Source: Buddleja alternifolia (Eukaryota; Streptophyta; Magnoliopsida; Lamiales; Scrophulariaceae). From it: 64,000 bases of DNA. Location: assembly GCA_019426215.1 (NCBI GenBank), contig CM033403.1, positions 36,962,754 through 37,026,753 on the forward strand. The letters are read 5' to 3'. Each line of letters begins with the position of its first letter. The stretch's first letter is position 1. The position numbers were made by a program, and so were the translations under genes. The notes beneath the pieces were generated by a model. The model was given only the letters and a program-made list of their open reading frames with translations, searched no databases and had not been told where the DNA came from. This document shows positions 51,568 to 64,000 of this stretch, in pieces.

Positions 51568-53937
51568 ATGGCGTCTTTGGCGCAGCAGCTGGGTGGGCTG
51601 AAATGGCCGCCGATCTCAACCGTTGAAAACAACAAATTCTCCAATTCCAACAATCATTACCACACACTTGTGCCTAAGAGGAGGCGAAGTGTGATTTCAG
51701 CAGCTGCAGTTGCGATAACAAATGCGCAGACAAGAGAACGAATGAAGCTCAAAGAGATGTTTGAGGAGGCTTACGAGAGGTGCCGTACAGCTCCCATGGA
51801 AGGCGTAGCTTTCACCATTGAAGACTTTCATGCCGCCATTGAGAAGTACGATTTCAACTCCGAGATCGGTACCAAGGTCATTTCATATTCTTTTCGCACT
51901 CTGTTAATGTTTTTGTGTTTGTTTATGGGCTTGATTGTGATTTTGCGAATTGATGTAATTTATGTGAAGTGCATTTGATTTGAGCTAGAATGATGTGTAT
52001 AATTTGATTTCGTTTTTAGGTTAGAGGAACAGTTTTTAATACGGATGCAAATGGAGCGTTGGTTGACATAACTGCGAAATCATCGGCTTACTTGCCTCTA
52101 AGAGAGGCATCAATTCACAGTAATAAGCATGTGGCAGAGGCTGGCATAGTTCCTGGTTTACGCGAAGAATTCGTAATTATAGGAGAGAATGAGGCTGATG
52201 ATAGTTTGATTCTGAGCTTGCGTTCGATTCAATATGATCTTGCTTGGGAACGGTGTAGACAGCTTCAAGCTGAAGATGTTGTTGTCAAGGGTAAGGTAGG
52301 TTTTTGCCTAAACTAAATTTATAATATGCTGCCATTTTGGTTCTATCATGTTGCAAGTTTAATCGTTAAGTATATCAACCCCGGTTTTGATTGTATTATG
52401 CTCGGTTATTTTCAGTTTGAATGATTTGATACTAAAACATGCTTTAACTTGAATGCAGGTAGTTGGAGCTAACAAAGGTGGTGTGGTGGCAGTGGTGGAG
52501 GGTCTTCGTGGTTTTGTTCCATTTTCACAAATCTCGACGGTTAGTTCTTTGTTCTGGCATGCTCATGAATCACTTTATGCTGCTTAACTATCCTGGTTTT
52601 TCAATCACGCTTCTTTAAATTGCTTCATAAATGTTAAGGATTCACTATCAAAGATCCTCTAAAGTTTCGGCTTTACCCCATTCTGAGGTTATGTGTTCAC
52701 CAGTCTATAATGTTCACTTAAAACAAAATTGTGTCGCAATTATTTTTAGCTCCTGTTATGGTTAACTAGAATGTTATCAAGAGTTTTACTGAATTTGTAT
52801 CAGAAATCACCTGCGGAGGAGCTTTTGGAAAAAGAAATTCCTCTGAAATTTGTGGAGGTTGATGAGGAACAAACAAGACTAGTCTTGAGTAACCGTAAGG
52901 CCATGGCCGATAGTCAGGCACGGCTTGGAATTGGCTCTGTAGTAATCGGCACTGTTCAGAGCTTGAAACCTTATGGTGCGTTCATTGACATTGGTGGTAT
53001 CAATGGCCTTTTACATGTCAGCCAGATCAGCCATGATCGTGTCTCAGATATTGCTACAGTTCTTCAGCCCGGTGACACTTTAAAGGTGCTTTTTCTTCAC
53101 ATTTTCCTACTTGCATTCGCCCTCTGAGTTGTGTTTGGATGGAATAATTTGATTTGATTTGAGGATTTAAAGTTATAGATTTCGAATTACTCCAGCCAGA
53201 TTAGGTGGATTTCAACTCCATCATAATGGTTAAAGTAACTTAAAATGGGTGCTAAAGGATTAGAAATCCATAATAACTCAATATTATCAAACAATTGCAA
53301 TGGATTGGTTATTTTGGATCTGTAATTCTAAGTTCCAAGTTCTTCATCCAAGCGGAACCCTTATACTGATTTGTTACATCTTGGTGTAGGTTATGATTCT
53401 AAGCCATGATCGTGAAAGAGGGCGAGTGAGCCTCTCTACTAAGAAGTTAGAGCCCACTCCTGGTGACATGATTCGTAATCCCAAGCTCGTTTTTGAGAAG
53501 GTAAATTTTATTGAAGGACTCTCGTAAACTCATTTTCCTTATCATTTTGCTTCAGTAGCATACGACAATAATATAGATATAGTTGATGTGGATCTTAATG
53601 CTCTGCTATCGTAGTATAATTCTCTTCCCTGTATCTCGCTGACATGTGGTTGTGATATGTTGTGACAGGCGGAAGAGATGGCTCAGACATTCAGGCAAAG
53701 AATAGCTCAAGCAGAAGCCATGGCTCGCGCTGATATGCTAAGGTTCCAACCTGAGGTAATATTTGAGGGTTTTTTGCATTTCAATTGTTTTAAACGAAAT
53801 TTTGACGTGTATGTCTTCTGTGTCTCCGTGTGCAGAGTGGATTGACACTGAGCTCTGAAGGGATATTAGGACCTCTGACATCAGAGCTGCCAGCTGAAGG
53901 TTTGGATTTGAGTGACATTGCCCCAGCTGAAGATTGA
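51568..53937 (+). CDS. RPS1: 30S ribosomal protein S1, chloroplastic
   Basis: Exons: 51568-51876, 52020-52295, 52459-52539, 52804-53085, 53390-53500, 53669-53755, 53836-53937. They total 1,248 nt, 415 aa, the usual size of plastid S1 (about 410). A plastid transit peptide is likely ([17 protein letters not shown]..., basic [10 protein letters not shown] near residues 38-50). Three S1 RNA-binding repeats follow: [19 protein letters not shown] (from about 105), [20 protein letters not shown] (from about 193), and [18 protein letters not shown] (from about 265), the last being the most canonical. The C-terminus is acidic. It recruits mRNA to the chloroplast 30S subunit. Bacterial S1 has six repeats; the three-repeat form is normal for plastids. 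The upstream DNA is a site II-rich repeat array. Confidence 0.96.
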
Positions 53938-54404
53938 ACAAGTTGTAGATTCTCTTTTACATCTCAGTGTTCCATATTATTCTGCCATTGTACTGACTAG
54001 TCCACATTTAGAGATGCTTTGTCCAATCAAAGAAAATTACTATAACGTTCTTTACTAAGACTCCCAGTGCACCATAGAATTTCCCACTAGTCCATGGAGC
54101 ATTTGCCGGACAGACGGAAGTGCTTATGCCAAATTTTAAGACTCTGATTCCAAATATTGAAGGATATGGAGAAACACTTGCCCTACTTCCAATATTTCTC
54201 GTTTCTCTTTTAATCACCAAAATCCAAGGTCTAGACATAATTTAAAGCAATTTCAAATAGAATATTTTCTTGAGTCTCACAACAGTTTAAAACTGAAACT
54301 AAAATATTCGATATTGATATCATCACTTTTAAGAAACAGTAAAAGCAAAAGCTACTGATATTCAGATACTCTCATTTGCCCTCATACCAGCTCTTAGTGC
54401 AGAC
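53938..54404. other. RPS1 3' flank
   Basis: Non-coding DNA between the RPS1 stop codon and the hAT-related pseudogene. No feature recognised. Confidence 0.6.
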
Positions 54405-56272
54405 CTATAGGTTCCGCAGTTCTAGATTTAAGAGAGAATGATCAGGCTCATGCATCCGAGTATAAAAAGTGTCAAAGTCACTCACAAGAGAAAATTGTAT
54501 GGCTAAAAGATCACGAGCCATTTTGGAGAGGGTGGGATAATCGGGGCTGGCTTTTCGCCACCATGACAGAACACTAAAGTTCTTTCTCCAAGGCAGAACT
54601 TGTTCTTCCAAGTAACGTTCCAACTCTGACTTTGGCTGATGCTCTCTGTAATCTTTAAATATAAAGTTGGTATACTCGTCCAAACAATTGAACCCGGATT
54701 TTGGATTTTTTCGTCTTTCTATAACATCTTGAGGAAACTCTTCTTCTGATTCAGAATTCGAATCACTCAGGACGTACTCTTCTTCTTCGTCCTCTTCTTC
54801 GTCTTCGTCTTCTTCTTCAGTATTTTGTGTCACGTAACAACCATCATAAAGTCTGTGAAGAGATTCTAAAACAGTGGATGCTTGAGAGGTCCCAGATTTA
54901 GTCACATTTTGAGTAAGAAAATTCAATATACTTCATTTTATACATAGGATCCATGACTGTGACAATTGATAACACCAGATGCTTGCTCGAGGGGCTTGCC
55001 CCCCGCGGTACGGTACGCTATATTTATGGGGGAAAATATAATAAGGAATTAGGTTCAATTACAATTTTTGACGTAATTTATTCTCTTATACATCTTTTGT
55101 TATAGCCAGGATTTTGGGTTTTAGGGGGTCAAACTCAAAGTAAAAGGAGAAAACGTGATATTTTTCAATCTTGAGGGGCGAAATTCAAATATAAAAATTT
55201 TTGTAAGGTAAAAAAATAATTTTTCAAACTTGAAGGGGGCATTTAATAATTTGAGTGAGGCATTAATGCAATTTATAAATTAAAATTTAAAAATATGCAT
55301 ATATTAAAAACAAATAAAAAAAAATGAGTGGGGGCACTGACCCCCCGATTACACTTAGGCCCGCCCCTGGATATGTGCCTGCACCTTCGAGCTTTGTCTC
55401 GAATATAACTTCAGCAGCATTATATACGAGCTGTACAAGTTTACAAACGTCTCTAACTTTCCTCCATTCTTCTTTAGACGGGACATAAAGATTCTGGTAC
55501 TGGTCCTGCAATAACTCTCCATTGGCTTCCAACTGAAGTGCCTTTTGGATACGGTCTAACTTGAGATCCCAAGACCGTGAACGTTCAGGAATGCCTAAAT
55601 GTGGAATCTTGTGGATGATATCTTCTATGTGATCAAATGCTAGCACCACCATAGAGCATAACATATCTGCACAGCAAGATACTTGAAACAACTGAGCGTC
55701 GAGTGGGAGCCTTCTCTTATTCTGTGATTGGTTTCCGACTATGGTAGCATGATCATCAAGGTGCATTCTAGAAGACTCCGACAAGAGGCTGAATATCTTG
55801 CCCTCAATTTTCCACTGTGAAATGTATTTTAGAATAATACTTTGTGGAGAAGCATCCAGAATGCCAAGAACATAATTCTTCAGTTTCCAATTCTCATCAA
55901 TGAAATGAGCTTTTACACACAGGATGGACTCGTCAAACAAATAATCATTGCGATAAAAAAATTTAAACTTCGAGTCTTCCAAAACGTCCATTGGGAGGCT
56001 GATATGCCCATCAAAACTTCTGAAAATCTCTTTAATCCTTGCTCTCTCTTCCTTGTAACATTCAAGCAATGACGCCCAAGTGTAGCAGTTTCAACATGAA
56101 AGTGCGGGTTCATAAACTCGTCGAATTCTCTGAAAGAATCTGATTCAACTGTGTGTGGTGGCACACCAATTGAACACAAGAACTTTGCAAGGGTCTTATA
56201 TGCATGTTCTTCATCAAAATCACACTTAGTGTTGCCTAGTTCGCTTCTCCGATTTGACATTATACCTAGCAA
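54405..56272 (-). pseudogene. hAT-transposase-related gene, degenerate
   Basis: Three minus-strand pieces line up as one hAT-type protein. The first, 56272 to about 56085, has AYKTLAKFLCSIGVPPHTVE. A frameshift near 56085 leads to the second piece, down to about 55375 (LLECYKEERARIKEIF; FDESILCVKAHFIDENWKL; EEWRKVRDVCKLVQLVYNAA). After an insertion comes the third, 54926-54405, with an acidic Glu/Asp tract (EEEDEDEEEDEEEEY), LERYLEEQVLPW and the hATC-like VLSWWRKASPDYPTLSKMAR. The LTTDTW-type catalytic block is altered (SLPMDVLEDSKFKFF), so even the ancestral form may have been a non-catalytic, host-adopted protein. No terminal repeats are found. The frame break, the insertion and an early end make it non-functional as written. 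Confidence 0.65.
54930..55372. mobile_element. Insertion within the hAT-related pseudogene
   Basis: AT-rich DNA with GGGG-rich blocks (TTAGGGGGTCAAACTC, CTTGAGGGGCGAAATTC, TTGAAGGGGGCATTTAA) ends in GACCCCCCGATTACACTTAGGCCCGCCCCTGG. It separates two parts of the hAT-type reading frame. The GCCCGCCCCTGG end resembles termini of common plant repeats. Left boundary and target duplication are not resolved. Confidence 0.45.
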
Positions 56273-57896
56273 GTAAAGCGTGTAACGTTATGTAATAGTT
56301 TCTTGCACGTGATAAGGAGCCTTAAAAACTACATTTATGCTATAATATATTGGGACTCAAACTACATTTTCCTTTTCTGAAAGAAAGGCATTATCTTGTT
56401 TTTATTCTAAAAATCAACTCGACCACCTATTATTCATTAAATAGAGACGCTACGGTAAACAAATATCGTTAATGATGTAACATGCAATTGCCTTCTCGCG
56501 TAGGCCCTTGCACCAGAGCCTCACGGGTTTGTCCTTAAAGAGAGCCTCGGCAGGGAGAGGGGAGCTTGGGGCTTAAAAGCCTCTCAAGACCCTCGTCTCC
56601 ATCCGATATAAGAAGTAGTTACATATACATCAGTTAAAACTTTGTATGGTTCCACCAAATTGAGCTTGTGGATTTCAACTATGAGAGAAATTACTTCTGA
56701 TTTCATTACTAAGGGTTCCAGTTCTCGTAGCTAAATTGTTTCCATAGCGACTATTATATCTTCAACTAGCAGCAAACAACAAACAGCAAACAGCAAACCA
56801 AATACTATTATATTTCATTTTCTTTCATTTTTATTCTTCACTCTAAGATTTTTCCGAGTTAAATTGTTTTTTACTCCGATGATATAAACGTCAACTGAAG
56901 TTTAAAAACAACATGATTTTCGCCTCAATTATGAAGCGCTACAAAACCCCTAAAATTAAATCTGATAATCAGAGAAAAGCTGAATAATAAACGAATTAAT
57001 TGTTCTCACTTTTTGGAACTCATCATTTTTGTGTTTGTTTTTCCAGATTGTGATGCACAGTAATAAGCTTTTCGCGCGGGAAAATAAATGTCAAGATGGG
57101 CCATGGCCCATAATGGGGCTGCTGTCAACTAAAAGTGGGCCAATATAAACTGTTAAAGGTTTATTTATTTTTATTTTTATTTTGGTGGTTAATATACTGT
57201 TAAAAGGCTTTAGTAATCAGACTAATGTTTTTTAGAAAAATAGTAATTTCATCCAAATCCAAAGTGGTTGGGTTAACTGGTAAGCGGCTTGTAATCCCAA
57301 AGACGACAATTTCGAATCTTACTGGAGACTCCACCTTCGGAAGTGCTTTCTTTGCACAACCCGGACCCAGGGATTAAACTTCCCTCTCTAACATTGTAAA
57401 AAAAAATTGTAAATTCGGTAGCGTCAATTAGCAATATGTTGTCAATAGAAGTTTACAGTTTTGTTTGTTTCATAAATAACTATTACCAAGTCTCAATATG
57501 GGAAGAAATCTAGACAATCGACAATGTTAAGGAAAAAGAACTGAATAAACTATGATTCTTGAGTAAGTTATAAACTATGTACAAAAGATGGATAACAATA
57601 CATCCCGGGAAAGCCAATGGCAACAAACAGGCTTCTTCTATAGAGGCTCTTCGTATAGTCACTTAGATATGTACATCGTATATCTGTACTCTTCTCTCAA
57701 GGTTCTTGATTGATATGCACTTATATATATACACATTCTTACATCTCTACATTACAGCAGAAAACATGAAGAGAATCAAGAATGGCTACAACATTGATAC
57801 GAAGCAACTTTTTCCCTCTATACAGGACTCAAAAACAGGCAAGAGTTCTTTCCATCATTTCAAAATCCTTGGAAGTCTGTCATCTCAAAAGTTCTT
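56273..57896. other. Intergenic; SINE at one place, otherwise nothing
   Basis: No open frame of note. A short CAAACAGCAAACAGCAAAC repeat is at about 56776. The region contains the SINE at 57258 and the 3' untranslated region of the VPS13-family gene (right end). Confidence 0.6.
57258..57406 (+). mobile_element. SINE
   Basis: A tRNA-like head with A box TGGTTGGGTTAACTGGTAAG and B-box-like ATTTCGAATCTTACT is followed by a body with CAACCCGGACCCAGGGATTA and a poly(A) end at 57397-57405. Target duplication not identified. Confidence 0.65.
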
Positions 57897-60800
57897 TCAA
57901 TCATTGTTCACTGCTCCAAGAGTCGAATTTAGGGATACTACAGGCAAAGGCATCTGTTGGGGTGACAACATATAACCTCCTCTAGGAATTACAACATTAA
58001 GTGCAGGAGAGTACGGTTTTGTCACTTTCCTCCTTTGCAACGCCTGCCACAATAAAGAGAGCAAACTTTTAAGTGCTTTTTTTAATTCTAGAAGAAGGGG
58101 ATACTCTAATCCGACAAATCCGGACTGATACTTTTTAATCATGGGTCACATAGATCCTAAAGAAAAGTCATATGTTGTGACAGCCTGGAATTGAACTTGG
58201 ACCTCCCACATAAAGTGGAAGCTGATACCACTAGGCTAACAAGCCTTGGGTTTTCCATTCCCTTCTTTAGTTGCATTATTAACGGGCTTTCACTAATCTT
58301 TCTAAAACATCCATAGGGCCTTAACTATTTTAATTTCCTACTAGTTTTAGTTTGGACATGAGAAAAATCAGAAGAACAACACAAGTATTAAGTGAAAAAA
58401 GATGAAGTTCAAATCCTAACCGTTGAATGTGGCGTCCCATAAGTAGCTCTTGCTTGCTCGATTGAAGAATAAACCTCAAATGCTTGACTAGAATCACACT
58501 TACATTTTATAATGCGATTTTGATCCTTTGCATCTAATGATCTACTATGTAGATATAGAATAACCCGTGAAGGTGGAGAACTAGAATTATCTTTCTTTCC
58601 ATGAATCAGTTCCATTGTCACTAAGTCATCCCACACTACATCCCACAGCACTGAACATGGATCTCTGGCAGGGTTGAATTTTTTCTGTCCAATCAGGTTC
58701 GATGGTTGCTGAAAACCGACATATGAGAAATTATCAGTTTGAGTACCAGTAAAATAAGGAATCAGGAACACAGATTCAAACTTAATTAACTCACTTGCAA
58801 CAGTAGAACTCTTCGATGGGTAACTAAAACAATTCTGTTCTTGGGAAGAGCAAAATGGTCCTCATAAGCATCTGTTAAGGCAAACTTCCCACGTACTTTG
58901 AACAGATCAACCTGAACGAAAAAGGAACCTGACTCCGCTAATTGAAGTATCACCTTCATCATTGCAGAGGAAGTATGTAAGATTCATGTTGGATATCAAT
59001 TTTTCAAGGTATAAAAGTCACTCTCAGAGTACCTATATTAATTTCAACTCACATGTGAAGAAACAAGATATAAAATATGTATGGTAGCCAGAGTTCAAAA
59101 GGATATACCTGCCCCTGAGCTTTGTACTCATCATATGGCCTAAGCAAATTATCACCACTAATAACTCGAGGAAGCCTCTTACGAAGGAGTTGATCTTCAG
59201 AAGCAATAGCAGATGCTATCTTCATTCTCATTGCATTTGCACCTTCTGTAGTTTTTGACAGAAGGTCTAAAACACCACTAACAGGTTGCGCAGCCGCACC
59301 TATCAATCCCTTACCAACACCCTGTACAAAGCCCTCAACACCAGATGCTTTTGCACCTTCCAGAGGCTTTGTTAAAATGCCAGTTACTCCTCTGAAAAAG
59401 CCTTTAGCTAAGGCACCACCACCCTCTCGAATGACGTCACCAAAGTCCTCTACACCTTTGCTATCCTGCAAGAAAGATATTATATAAATTGAAGGAAAAC
59501 GTAATGCATTATTCAGTAAATATCATTCGCACATATGAAATAAAAGAAGCCATGATATGCATCACATCTCCAAATAGGACAATGAGAATATTTTGTGATC
59601 TAAAAATCTGAATTAGCAGTCAGAATCACAAAGAGTGAGTATAATCTCAAAAATTTCCCAAAATTCTATTAGCAGTCATAACTAGGAGTCTTATTAGGTC
59701 AAGCGTAATGAATTAAGCACCCAAATGACCGAGAATAACCAGAGCAAACAATATCTAAGGTTGTCCTATATTAGGAAGCTTCTAACCTTTCTTTGCCGAC
59801 TCTGTATGAATTTCTTATCCATTGATAAGGCAGCGACACCTTTGCTCATATGTCCAAGTGCACTACTTGCATTGCCCAAAATATCAAGCCCAGAAAGCAG
59901 TTGCAGTGGCTGACTGAGAATGTCCTTCTTTATGTTTGAGATAGCGTTACCAACTAGAATACTATGACTCATTGACACATTTTCCTGAAACCTCTGATTT
60001 ATCCGGACCTGATAAACAATATCAGAAGTACATCTCATTAGCACCAATCACCAAGGTATGAAAATACAAGAAGACTACTTCCTATTTATTGTTAATTCGG
60101 AATCACAAATAGTTGGACCCTGATAATTTTAGGGTTTACTTGGAAGCACGGAAGCAAGGACCTGTGGAGGGTGTAATATGGCTGGACAAGTGACATTCAT
60201 TTGGATTGCAAGGATATTCCATTCCGGCCCACCCAAAAAAAAATTAGTAGCTTAAATCTTTACCGAGGTAAAACATTTATGTGAACAATTATGTATCAAA
60301 GTTGTGGAAAGACAACAGGAGCTCATGCTTACTGGCATGTTTTCGGTATTGCCAAGAGCAGTCATTAAGCTTGCCCAAAATCCAAGGACACCAACTGGCC
60401 GTTGAGTAGGGGACATAGCCATGGTAACTTTGAAACGAACTTCTGAGATATTAAGAACACTGCAAATCAAAAGTAATATTACTTAAGACAAGTTCTCAGA
60501 AACCAATGCAGAAACGGATATATAATACGGTCATAAAAGGATAAGGCTCGGTCATACCCTATTTGAATGATGGGATCAACTGAAACAGAAGTGGTCTGAG
60601 TATCAAAGATCCTGCTAATATTGGCCTGTTGGATCAGCCCGTGGAGGCGCCAAATAATTGGTTCGTGAATATTAATTAAGAAGGCAGTATTTTCAGGTCC
60701 CTGAGAGAATATTATTCAAGTATATCTTAGCGTTAGAAATCACAAATTTTATGCAGTAACATACACTTCACCGTACTTACTTGAAAACCTATGTAAGGAT

Positions 60801-63342
60801 ATATGCATAAATCTAAAGATCCACTAGATTGCTGTGTGACGGAAAGCTTCAAAATATAGTCAGTCTCCTCCCCAACTCTTTGTGGCCGGAAGAGAACTGG
60901 CATTGGAGTTAAAGGCAACTGATTATCCACTTGAATTCCCCCGGTTCTTATTTTCAACCTGAGTTACAAAATCCAGAATTAGCACAACCATATAGTCGAA
61001 CATCAACTGCAAAAGGGAAAAAGGAAGATCGATCATGCGACAGAATAACAATTATATGTTAACTGTCAGCAATAATCTAATAAAAAAAGAAAAAAAGATC
61101 AACTATGCGATCAAAATTAGAATTAAATTTTAACTGTCAGCAATAATATAATAAACAACAACAACAACAACAAAAAAAAGTGGTTCTAGAGTTTCTTGAC
61201 CAAGACTCTTACCGACTAATTCCAGAGCCCAATCCAGTAGAATACGAAAGCAGAAAATTTTGCAAGGAGAAGTATAATATCTCTTCTGGTGTATGATCAA
61301 TAATGGACAACCCAAGCTCTGCGACTTCAAGGATGAGATGAAATTCGTGCTCTGAGACAAACGTTGACGGCTGAAGCTGAGACTTACTTTCAGAGATTTG
61401 TTGTGAAGATGAAATACTTCTATTTAAAAGTGTCGGTGCTTCATTCTCTGGCATCCAGTCACTGATTTTAACCACATTTACTCTCTCTTCCCTAACAATA
61501 GCGACGCGTAGACCCCTCCTAGGTCCTCCAGAAACCTGGATGGGGTGATGATCCTTAATCTCATCGATATCATATGTTTGTGATGTCATAGGATCATTTC
61601 CATCTATCAATATTTCCAAATACCGTTGCCTACCAAGATCTTCCCACCAAAAAGCAGCAGCAGCATTTGGAAGTAGAGATCTCCAAGAATCCGTGGAACC
61701 ATTGACTTGCCGAAATTGTACGGGTAGAAAGAAAGAGCGATTTTCGATCCTGTGAATATTATCACATAATATTTGATTAAATTGCATTATCTGTAAGTGA
61801 GCCAAGGAAAACAAAGTTGTATAAAGAAGTTATTTAACAATCACCTGTAAGGACTCGAAAAAGAATTGTGGCGGAATATAACTTCAAAGCGTGAGGTCTT
61901 TGTCCCACCTCTTACTTTAACTGAGAGATGCATTAGATCACTTCCTGACTCACTTCTCAAGCATATAGACATTTGACCTTCAGAGCCAACGGAGAATGGT
62001 GCACTCCACTGGTACCCCTCCATCCGCAACTGGAGTATTGACAAGATTGATAAAGTAAGTAATATACTTTGAAGGAGATATGTATTTAAATGATGACACT
62101 GATTACACAGACCGTAAGCAATTCAGCTTTTCCAGACCGCCATCCGATATGTTTGGGAGGATCGGTAGCATGAAGCCATTCTAGTGATTGAGTGTCACAC
62201 TGGCGCATGCATATGCTACAGCCAACTCTGTTAACAAACACTGTGTGTGGTTGAAAATGTACAACCTGCATATACATACATGAATTGTTACTTCAAAGGT
62301 TCAAAAATATGCTTTATGCAAAACAGAACTCCTTGCAACTAAAACTGCATTTTGGATCAGAACTTTCATTTCTATATGCAAGGAAGACAGAGAAACCATA
62401 ATTTTTCTCCTAGACGTCGTAGTTGCTTGGAAGATTTCAGCTTCAGCGAACAGGTTTCTGTATTTTCCGTAACCACAAGGGAGGTCTTGCGAGTTCTATG
62501 AAAACACTGCAAGTACTCTATTCTGCCTAGGCTACTTTGGTGAAGTTTTCAGATTCCTTTATGTTTCTTGAAGAAGAAAGAAGCATCAGATAAAAGTCCA
62601 AGAAAAATAAGAAATTTCTAATTCAAGTGAAAACTAGTTGCAAAATCTGTGTGTATATTATATATACTAACATGTTAATCATTTTTCTACCTTGGTTCTG
62701 TCTGAAGTCATATGCAGCACAGTAGAAAGCTTGTAGTAATTTCCCTCTGAATTATAGGCCGTCACATCAACTCGTTGCTGAAGAGAAGTCAGGTTAATAA
62801 GTATTCAGAAATGCAGGGCTCAAAAAAAAAAAAAAAAATGGAAGGAGCTCTCAAATTATCACAAAAAATAAATGAGTCTCCATCTCACCTTTTTCTCCAG
62901 CTCAAGAAGTGATACCCCAGGACTGAAATTTTCAGAATTTCGAATAGCAACAGCAATGCCCACCCTTGGGGATAGATATGCATCATTCCGCGAGGAAAAC
63001 AACATAACACCACCACGACCAATATAGTCTTGCGGAGAAAGCATACTGGGTGTTGGACTAGTATCTTCAATAGCTTCTAGTACTTGAATGTTTTTCCTCA
63101 TACCATCCTGTCCATCAACCACTGAGGTAGAAGGATATCTCAATGCTGATTTTGCAGATTTTACTGCTGTGGACATCATAAGAGAATCGACATCCCCACT
63201 CCCCAGTGGTTCAATTTCCACCACTCTATATGCCAATGAGAGGAAGGAATTATTTTTTATCCAGTAAGGAACAAAAAACCTTACTGTTTTGGGCGCAGCT
63301 GCACTTCCTCCCAGGTCACGCTCAATGCTGACACGTAACCTC
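57897..63342 (-). CDS. VPS13-family lipid-transfer protein, C-terminal 13 exons (partial)
   Basis: Exons on the minus strand: 63342-62889, 62777-62691, 62265-62113, 62029-61845, 61749-61213, 60958-60781, 60700-60558, 60459-60333, 60008-59787, 59465-59109, 58911-58795, 58708-58421, 58043-57897. All phases agree and give about 998 codons to the TGA at 57897. The first exon continues a codon from an exon beyond the window. VPS13 proteins bridge membranes and move bulk lipids at contact sites. Visible parts are the end of the adaptor-binding (SHR-BD) region (RFFVPYWIKNNSFLSLAYRV; GGPRRGLRVAIVREERVNVV), the conserved C-terminal helices (GGALAKGFFRGVTGILTKPL; EGFVQGVGKGLIGAAAQPV) and a PH-like end (DPCSVLWDVVWDDLVTMELI). 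Plants have several paralogues (SHRUBBY/VPS13S, VPS13M1, M2); I cannot say which. The last intron and the upstream intron hold mobile elements. Confidence 0.93.
58085..58255 (-). mobile_element. SINE-like insert in the last intron of the VPS13 gene
   Basis: On the minus strand the head has an A-box-like TTAGCCTAGTGGTATCAGC and a B-box-like CAAGTTCAATTCCAGG, followed by a body ending ATCAGTCCGGATTTGTCGGA. It is the same family as 50840-51016. It lies in the sense orientation of the gene, inside intron 58044-58420. Confidence 0.65.
62823..62838. repeat. Poly(A) tract
   Basis: A 16-base A run lies in the intron between the first two visible VPS13 exons. It has no other significance that can be seen. 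Confidence 0.8.
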
Positions 63343-63542
63343 CTGCATCAAAATAAAACCAAACTCATATCAATTCTTAATCACATCACTTAATATAGTA
63401 CTGTTGAAGCAGGTATATAATCCCTTGGTTTTTTTTCTAAAAAAAGATTTTTGTGGCAAAATAAAGAATGAGTCACTTCTGTGGTTGTGTTGATTATTTT
63501 TCATACTGATAGCTAGTAGCTAACGGTTAGGGGTAATAAAAC

Positions 63543-64000
63543 TGTTGAAAATCAAGATTGATCTCGTGATTAGGATTTAAATTATGGATATAATTGGGGA
63601 TTGACTGATGATTTGATTTGATTTGATTTGATTGTGATATGATTTGGAGTGATTTCCTCAATCATCACATGTTTATTTCACCTATATATAGAGGTGAGTA
63701 TTGTAATTCATACTCGAGAGAATGAATGTCTTATAGCCCCTTTGGGCATTGTTTCGTGGATGTAGGCCAAATGGCCAAACCACGTAATTGTTGTGTGTAG
63801 AGAATCAGAATTAGATTCTAGATTATATCATTGCAATTGTCAAGGAGATCAATTGGCAGTTACCTATTTTCAGAGATACTGATGATTGTTTTATTAATTC
63901 TCTTGAGAGATTCTCTTCAGAAAATCTGCACTTTAGTTCATCCTATTTATGGGAAGATCTCATCTAGTTTGTATATATATATTACTGTACAGCTTATTCT
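63543..64000 (+). mobile_element. Copia-type LTR start in a VPS13 intron, cut by window edge
   Basis: It begins TGTTGAAAATCAAGATTGAT (the usual TG start), then a TGATT-type pentamer array (63609-63634), a TATA-like CTATATATAG (63682-63691), and an R/U5-like stretch GTTTCGTGGATGTAGGCC and AAACCACGTAATT that is typical of plant copia LTRs. The end of the LTR and any internal region lie beyond 64000 or are not recognisable, so solo LTR and full element cannot be told apart. Confidence 0.65.

Noticed and set aside
55110..55372. Closed hAT-type element with CCAGG ends
   Set aside because: No matching 8-bp duplication at these boundaries; recorded only as an insertion of unknown left end.

Overview
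The window is nuclear DNA of a flowering plant, most likely a eudicot. Many short exons sit between AT-rich GT-AG introns. The genes are plant-specific (a chloroplast-targeted ribosomal protein S1, the HECT ligase UPL6, invertase/pectin-methylesterase inhibitors, REM-type B3 and Myb/SANT-like proteins, PPR relics), and the spacers are full of hAT-type elements, SINEs and LTR pieces. I cannot fix the species.

Layout. The first 20 kb is transposon- and duplication-rich. It holds PPR relics, a 4,051-bp hAT element with perfect 8-bp target duplications and a transposase broken by one stop codon (1987-6037), an LTR-like stretch with heat-shock-element-like motifs, a truncated copy of the 5' region of UPL6 (7036-8335), tandem repeats, a transposase-type DUF8040 fragment, a two-B3-domain gene split by an 862-bp hAT-like insertion, and a small intact-looking Myb/SANT-like gene. 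From 21.6 kb the window is mostly ordinary genes: UPL6 (26 exons, 1,027 aa), mitochondrial lipoamide dehydrogenase (2 exons, 506 aa), a cluster of three inhibitor-like genes (one dead), eRF3 (18 exons, 535 aa), plastid ribosomal protein S1 (7 exons, 415 aa), a degenerate hAT-related gene, and the last 13 exons of a VPS13-family lipid-transfer protein on the minus strand, which runs off the right edge.

The intact genes are unrelated housekeeping functions: protein ubiquitination, mitochondrial 2-oxoacid and glycine metabolism, cytosolic translation termination, chloroplast translation and membrane-contact lipid transport. The two translation genes (eRF3 and RPS1) both have upstream DNA dense in GGCCCA/TGGGCC (site II-like) motifs carried in degenerate repeats.

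Exon boundaries were derived by hand from GT-AG sites and reading phase. The totals for UPL6, LPD, eRF3 and RPS1 are exact multiples of three and agree with the usual family lengths. No tRNA, rRNA or CRISPR was seen. The strongest unusual signals are the repeated shuffling of the UPL6 5' region, two related hAT-type elements around and inside UPL6, the site II repeat array in front of RPS1, and the DUF8040/B3/Myb-SANT neighbourhood.
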